Source of the DNA: Bryobacteraceae bacterium
GTDB taxonomy: Bacteria; Acidobacteriota; Terriglobia; Bryobacterales; Bryobacteraceae
NCBI GenBank assembly: GCA_947458745.1
Contig: CANGYQ010000002.1
Coordinates: forward strand, 682,001-746,000
DNA length: 64,000 nucleotides
Reading direction: 5' to 3'
In this document: positions 59,639 to 64,000 of the stretch, one piece after another
Layout: every line of letters begins with the position of its first letter
Numbering within the stretch: position 1 is the stretch's first letter
Position numbers and translations under genes: made by a program
Notes under the pieces: generated by a model
Databases searched by the model: none
Told to the model about the DNA's origin: nothing
The model's input: the letters and a program-made list of their open reading frames with translations, nothing else

Positions 59639-62600
59639 ATGTCCCTGCGATTTGCCATTCCCGTTGCCCTCTCTCTGGCCCCCGCCGTTTTCGCGCTCGA
59701 TTTCACGGGTGCCTACTCGCGGCCCGTCGCAGTCAAGGCGGGCGAGACGCTGGAGGTCAGCGTCGGCCTGCCCGCGCCCTCGAAGCTGCCGCCCAATGGC
59801 CGCATCGCGGTCGAATGGGCGGGCTATCGCAAAGTGCTGCACGCGCTGGACCCTGACTTCTACATCGTCTACCGCGCGCCCCAAGCCGCCAGCCTGACCC
59901 TGAAGGTCTCCGCGGTGGAGGATGAAGAGCCGATCTTCAATATCCCCCGTTGGCGCGAACTCGGCACCGTCCAGCAGATTGAACGCTTCCCCAAACGCAC
60001 TCCCTGGCCCACCGGACTGAAGCTGCCGCTGCGTGTCGACGTCAAGCCGGTCAGCTTCGGCGCTTCCACGCGCGGCATGGTGATCGAAGCCGAGCCCAAT
60101 GATTCGATCGCCCAAGCCCAGCCTATCGCCATCGGCGCTTCCGGCAAAGACGAGAACCTCCACATCACCGGCGGCGCCGACGACATCGAGTATTTCGACA
60201 ACGGCCTCATCGGCAAGTCCGGTCTTGACTGGTTCAAGATCGAATACAAGGGCACCACTCCTCGCCTATTCACGGCCAACCTCACTCTGCCCGACCCGTT
60301 CGTCGTGGCGCAGTTGCAGATCTACACCGCCGATGGCAAAGAGTTTCGCGACGGGGCCAACCCCAACGAACGCGTCCATCAACAGACCGAAGGCCACCGC
60401 ACTGCCATGGCCCGCACCTTCAAGCCCGGCGGCGTCTACTACCTGAAGGTGGAATCGAACTCCCCTGGCTATGAGGTGGAGCTCCGCCTGCGCCAGCCTG
60501 CGCCCTATAGCGACCCGCGCGACGCCGTGCGCCAGGCGATGTATGACCAATCAACCCAAGTGCACGCCTGGCTGCTGAACCGTCCGCGCGGTGCCGCCGT
60601 TGATCGCCGGATTCGCGATACTGGCAGCTTGCTCGGCACGCATTGCATGAGCTGCCACACGCAATCAGGGGTGTGGGGGCCCGCGGGCGCCATGATGAAC
60701 GGCTACCGCCCGGAGAATGTCACCAACCTGCGGCAGCTGTCGAACCTGATGTACGAATCGCTGCGGCCCACCAACGTGCTGCAGGACGCGGCCAACAACA
60801 CCAGCCTGGCGCCGCTCGATCTAGGCGATGGCCCGGCCGGCACACGAGCAGCGGGCTACAACGTGGTCACCTTTGAAAACGTCGTGCCCGCCCGGCGCTT
60901 GCACTCCGCCCAACAGATCCGCACCGCCAACTTCATGCTCCAATCGGCGGACCCATCAGGGATCAACGCAGCAGGCCCCGGCTCGAACGTCGGCGAAGCC
61001 ATCGTCTACCGCTTCTCGGGCGAAGTCCTGCGCCGCGCCTATGAGCAGACCCGCGACGAGAAGTATCTGAAGGCCATCGAGGAGAAGGCCGAGAAGACCA
61101 TCGCTGTCCGCCCCAGGTACACCGACGACCTGGCCAACCGCATCCTGTTCTTCATCGATACCTTCCCGGCCAACTACGTCGCCCTGCGCGAAGAGTCCGA
61201 TGCCGCGCAAGCGCTCGCGACCCGGGGCCGCGCGCAGATCGCCGCCGATGAGCGCCGCCTGCGGCAGATCCAAAAGCCCGACGGCAGCTGGGGCTTCAAC
61301 CCCGGTGTCTCGACCGACGACGGCTACAGCTGGAAGAACGCGACCGATAGCCCCCAAGACATCGACCCCGCGCCCACCGCGCTGGCCTTGAGCGCATTGA
61401 AAGCTCTCGGTTACGACGATCGCGACCCCGCCGTGAAGCACGGCGTTGCCGCTCTGCTGAAGATGCAGTTCACCCACGGCCTGTTCAACCACAACGCCCT
61501 CACCGGCTTTGTGACGACGGCCTATTCGATGCACGCGCTCTCGCGGCTTTATCCGGTGACGCCGGTGGAGCCCACGCGCGCTGACTTTGAGGCTCGCCCC
61601 AACGAATCGCTGGCCGACACCGTCGCCCGCTTCCGCGCGCTGGCGCAGTTGGGCTTTGGCCGCAACGACGCGCAGTTCATCGATCTGGTGCTGACTGGTG
61701 CCACGCACGCTAGCCCGCAAGTCCGCTACTGGGCGCAGATCGCGCTCGGTGGCCTGCACAATGAGCGTGGCGTGCAGGCCCAACTTTCCGGCCTGGGTGA
61801 CCCGGTGAAGATGGTCCGTGAAGCGGCCCGCTGGGGCATGCGGCAAACGCTGCTCGACGACAAAGGCTGGGACTATCTGTTTGCCACCTACGAGAAAGCC
61901 GATGACGTGACGCGCGAAGGCATCGCCGGAGCCCTGATCATCCGCGCCGATGGCGTCCTGAGCCGCACGGCGGCGCAGTTCCCGCGCCTGGCAGCAACGC
62001 TCGCGAAGATGATGAATGACGACCCGGCCCCCGGCGTCCGCGCCTGGTCCAGCCGCGCCGCCTGGAACTGGTGGGTCTGGAACCCGCCGGTCCGCCAGAC
62101 CCTCAACGCCGCCTTCATTCGCAGCCTCGATCTGCCGGAGCCGCAGGTTCTGGTGGAAGCAGCAAAGAGGTACCAGACCGAAGCGCTCTTCATCGCCAAC
62201 GGCCAGCGCGCCAACGGCAGCAAAGAGCACCAGTACCCCGAACTGACGCAACTGTTTGACCAGATCACCAAGCGCGTCGAAAAAGGCGCCAGCCAGGAGT
62301 TCGTCTACCGCCTCACCAAGATCGCCAGCACCTACTATTCCACCGCCGGCGGTGACGGTGGCCCCGGCCAGATGGGCTACGTCACGCCCAAGTCCGCCGA
62401 GATGATGGGCAAGGCCATCCTGCCGGTGTGGAGCAAAGCGGAGGCGCTCTCGGGTGACGCTACGGAGAAGACGCAGCAGCTGAAGCTGGCGATTGAAGCC
62501 TCCGCCAATGCCACCTTTGATCCGCTACAGAAGAAGGTGCTCGATTATTCGTCCGGCGGCCCGGAGAACCTGCGCACGCTCGCCTCGACGTCCCTGTCCG

Positions 62601-63661
62601 ACCCGCGCGTCATTTCGCTGCCCGCCACGCAGGAGTTTCTGGAGCCGCTCGCCGCCCAGATCACCCGGGGCGCGCAGGAGCCGGAACGGCGCACGGAACT
62701 GGTCGGTCCACTCATCAAACTGTTCAGCCGCGCCCGCTGGGACATGCCCAAAACCGACGAGCAACAGAAAATCTTCTACGGCCTGCTGGTGCCCACCTTC
62801 GCGCCCGAGCGCGGGAAGCTGGAAGAGAACACCCGCAACCTACTGCAGATGGAAAAGGATCCGCCGGATTGGTACCTGGCGCGCAGCATCAGCACGGTGA
62901 TCCACTCGAACCCCGATCTGCAAACCCCGGCACTGCTCGACAAGTTCCCGAAAACCTTCGCGACGCCGATGGATGAGATGCTATGGCTGCCCACCGTGAA
63001 GTGGCTCTCCTCCTACGGCACCCCGCTGCCCGCCGTGAAGGAGGAACCCAAGGGTCCGGACGCGCTGACCCCCTTGCGGGATCGCGCCGTCAACCTGTTC
63101 GTCAAGCAACTCATCGACGAAAAGACAGACCGGCGTCTACGCAACTCGGCCCTGGCATTAGCCGCCGATCCGCGCATCCACACCGATCCCAAGATCCGCC
63201 CCGCGCTGGCCAAGGTGAAGCCCGCCTACGTCGAAGAAGATGCACCGGAAGTGAAGGCGATGCCCGCCGCCTGGCAGGCCAACTTCCAGTACTTCAAAAA
63301 CTGGGTGGCCCCCGAAATGATCAAGGCCAACCGCGAAGACGAGTTCAGCTGCCTGGGCTGCCACGGTGTCGCGGGCCGCGTCCCGTCGATGGAGCTTTCC
63401 GCCGCCGACGAGAACGGCTACCAAAGCTCCAAAGGCCTCTACCGCAACTACACGGCCTTGCTCGAACGCATCAATGAGAACGATGTCGAAAAGAGCAAGA
63501 TCCTCCGCAAGCCGCTGAACGTCCAAAGTGGCAAAGAAGATGGCCACCAAGGCGGCCGCCGCTTCAACCCCGGCGACCGCGGCTACGAGATTTTGCGCCG
63601 CTGGGTGCTAGATGCTGCGGCGCTGAAGACGCAGAAGCTGGCGGGGTCGGCGGGGAATTAG
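59639..63661 (+). CDS. Large secreted di-heme protein with PPC-like, alpha-barrel and HEAT-like regions
   Basis: About 1340 residues from the ATG at 59639 (signal peptide [18 protein letters not shown]). Residues ~150-300 resemble a pre-peptidase C-terminal (PPC) beta-sandwich ([15 protein letters not shown], then [13 protein letters not shown]). A first CxxCH ([12 protein letters not shown]) is at residue ~336. Next comes an alpha/alpha-toroid of the squalene-cyclase/prenyltransferase type ([14 protein letters not shown] near 560). HEAT-like helical repeats cover ~680-850 ([15 protein letters not shown]), and a second CxxCH (CLGCHGVAG) is at ~1238. Two c-type haems and export suit electron transfer from the divergently encoded periplasmic Mo hydroxylase. 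The frame could open with TTG at 59603, but the signal peptide supports 59639. Confidence 0.8.
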   Translation: MSLRFAIPVALSLAPAVFALDFTGAYSRPVAVKAGETLEVSVGLPAPSKLPPNGRIAVEWAGYRKVLHALDPDFYIVYRAPQAASLTLKVSAVEDEEPIFNIPRWRELGTVQQIERFPKRTPWPTGLKLPLRVDVKPVSFGASTRGMVIEAEPNDSIAQAQPIAIGASGKDENLHITGGADDIEYFDNGLIGKSGLDWFKIEYKGTTPRLFTANLTLPDPFVVAQLQIYTADGKEFRDGANPNERVHQQTEGHRTAMARTFKPGGVYYLKVESNSPGYEVELRLRQPAPYSDPRDAVRQAMYDQSTQVHAWLLNRPRGAAVDRRIRDTGSLLGTHCMSCHTQSGVWGPAGAMMNGYRPENVTNLRQLSNLMYESLRPTNVLQDAANNTSLAPLDLGDGPAGTRAAGYNVVTFENVVPARRLHSAQQIRTANFMLQSADPSGINAAGPGSNVGEAIVYRFSGEVLRRAYEQTRDEKYLKAIEEKAEKTIAVRPRYTDDLANRILFFIDTFPANYVALREESDAAQALATRGRAQIAADERRLRQIQKPDGSWGFNPGVSTDDGYSWKNATDSPQDIDPAPTALALSALKALGYDDRDPAVKHGVAALLKMQFTHGLFNHNALTGFVTTAYSMHALSRLYPVTPVEPTRADFEARPNESLADTVARFRALAQLGFGRNDAQFIDLVLTGATHASPQVRYWAQIALGGLHNERGVQAQLSGLGDPVKMVREAARWGMRQTLLDDKGWDYLFATYEKADDVTREGIAGALIIRADGVLSRTAAQFPRLAATLAKMMNDDPAPGVRAWSSRAAWNWWVWNPPVRQTLNAAFIRSLDLPEPQVLVEAAKRYQTEALFIANGQRANGSKEHQYPELTQLFDQITKRVEKGASQEFVYRLTKIASTYYSTAGGDGGPGQMGYVTPKSAEMMGKAILPVWSKAEALSGDATEKTQQLKLAIEASANATFDPLQKKVLDYSSGGPENLRTLASTSLSDPRVISLPATQEFLEPLAAQITRGAQEPERRTELVGPLIKLFSRARWDMPKTDEQQKIFYGLLVPTFAPERGKLEENTRNLLQMEKDPPDWYLARSISTVIHSNPDLQTPALLDKFPKTFATPMDEMLWLPTVKWLSSYGTPLPAVKEEPKGPDALTPLRDRAVNLFVKQLIDEKTDRRLRNSALALAADPRIHTDPKIRPALAKVKPAYVEEDAPEVKAMPAAWQANFQYFKNWVAPEMIKANREDEFSCLGCHGVAGRVPSMELSAADENGYQSSKGLYRNYTALLERINENDVEKSKILRKPLNVQSGKEDGHQGGRRFNPGDRGYEILRRWVLDAAALKTQKLAGSAGN

Positions 63662-63666
63662 TCTGC

Positions 63667-63686
63667 CCTGAGGCACGCGCCTCAGG
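63667..63686. terminator. 8-bp perfect hairpin between the di-heme gene and aroE
   Basis: CCTGAGGC (63667-63674) pairs with GCCTCAGG (63679-63686) around ACGC. It lies 6 bp after the di-heme stop codon, has no U-tract, and could be a weak terminator or processing site. Confidence 0.45.
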
Positions 63687-63709
63687 CCGGGCCGGGTAAA
63701 TTAGAGGCC

Positions 63710-64000
63710 ATGGCCACCAACTACCAAGCCCAACTCGTCGCCTTGCTGGGAAAGCCTGTCGCGGAGAATCCGACTGGCGTCATGCAGGAGGCGGCGTTTC
63801 GGGAGCTGGGGCTCAACTGGCGGTACCTGAACCTGGAAGTGGCGCCGGAGCGACTGGCGGACGCGATTCTCGGCGTTCGCGCAATGGGGATCGCCGGGCT
63901 GAACTTGACCATTCCGCACAAGGTGGCCGTGATGCCGCTGCTCGATGAGATCTCCCCGGCCGCGCGGCTGATCGGCGCGGTGAATACCGTCCGGCGGGAC
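63710..64000 (+). CDS. aroE: Shikimate dehydrogenase, N-terminal part (cut by window end)
   Basis: The first 97 codons. The protein starts with ATG at 63710 and shows the substrate-binding domain of AroE: LLGKPVAENPTGVMQEAAF in place of the usual GxPxxHSxSPxxHN motif, then GIAGLNLTIPHKVAVMPLLDEI (the catalytic Lys in TIPHK) and LIGAVNTVRRD (Asn in GAVNT). This fits shikimate/quinate 5-dehydrogenase. The NPTGVMQ form departs from the standard SxSP shikimate-binding Ser motif, so it may be an AroE paralogue with another substrate. The NADP domain is outside the window. Confidence 0.88.
   Translation, partial: MATNYQAQLVALLGKPVAENPTGVMQEAAFRELGLNWRYLNLEVAPERLADAILGVRAMGIAGLNLTIPHKVAVMPLLDEISPAARLIGAVNTVRRD

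Noticed and set aside
60956-62251. 431-codon minus-strand frame opposite the di-heme gene
   Set aside because: Shadow frame with no family motifs and no ribosome site.

Overview
The window is high-GC DNA (roughly 60% by eye), densely coding on both strands, with no rRNA, tRNA, phage, transposase or CRISPR that I can recognise. The gene content points to Acidobacteriota, probably the Bryobacteraceae/Solibacter branch. It includes large TonB-dependent receptors with an N-terminal carboxypeptidase-regulatory-like domain, DUF1501/DUF1549-DUF1553 and DUF1592/DUF1552 gene pairs, PEP-CTERM proteins, MacB-like permeases, secreted Gfo/Idh oxidoreductases, FG-GAP and leucine-rich-repeat exoproteins, and a membrane pyrophosphatase. 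This assignment is inference from gene families, not from a marker gene.

Layout. 1-4.3 kb: the end of a three-subunit molybdenum hydroxylase operon (2Fe-2S, Mo and FAD subunits, then a small Cys-rich protein), a DUF1326 protein and a terminator. 4.3-9 kb: an orphan ParA, two DinB-fold proteins around a divergent promoter, and a secreted PHP-type metallohydrolase. 9.1-13.9 kb: two ABC permeases without an ATPase, overlapping a degenerate dihydropteroate-synthase-like protein fused to a very long Arg/Gly/Pro-rich tail. 13.9-18.8 kb: Fpg glycosylase and Rieske ferredoxin, divergent from a sugar-binding lipoprotein; then a CHASE2/HD-GYP protein and a DUF2911 lipoprotein. 18.8-19.5 kb: a metallothionein-MerR operon behind a mercury-operator-like promoter. 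19.5-25.6 kb: HtrA protease, QueA, TsaD, a CocE-type hydrolase and a VapBC-type toxin-antitoxin pair. 25.6-28.9 kb: a decayed TonB-dependent receptor with three internal stops and two frameshifts. 29-35 kb: small secreted proteins, two PEP-CTERM proteins, a PepSY membrane protein, an FG-GAP protein and a Gfo/Idh oxidoreductase. 35.4-40.4 kb: an operon of DUF1549/DUF1553 protein, DUF1501 protein, ECF sigma factor and anti-sigma factor. 40.5-48.2 kb: a DUF72-like protein, the proton pyrophosphatase, a SnoaL-like protein and the DUF1592/DUF1552 pair. 48.4-51.4 kb: rpoN-hpf-rapZ. 51.5-53.9 kb: an intact TonB-dependent receptor behind a Fur/Zur-like palindrome. 54-63.7 kb: a four-gene operon (2Fe-2S and Mo subunits of a periplasmic hydroxylase plus two LRR proteins) divergent from a 1340-residue di-heme protein. 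The window ends in aroE.

The most interesting units are the DHPS-like/RGG-tail fusion at 11.65-13.9 kb, the Mo-hydroxylase/LRR/di-heme divergon at 54-63.7 kb, and the metallothionein-MerR operon at 18.85-19.46 kb. Several divergent gene pairs have start codons only 8-44 bp apart, and at least one promoter places the transcript start at the ATG itself, so leaderless transcripts are likely here. Family assignments were made by reading motifs in the translations; no database search was run.
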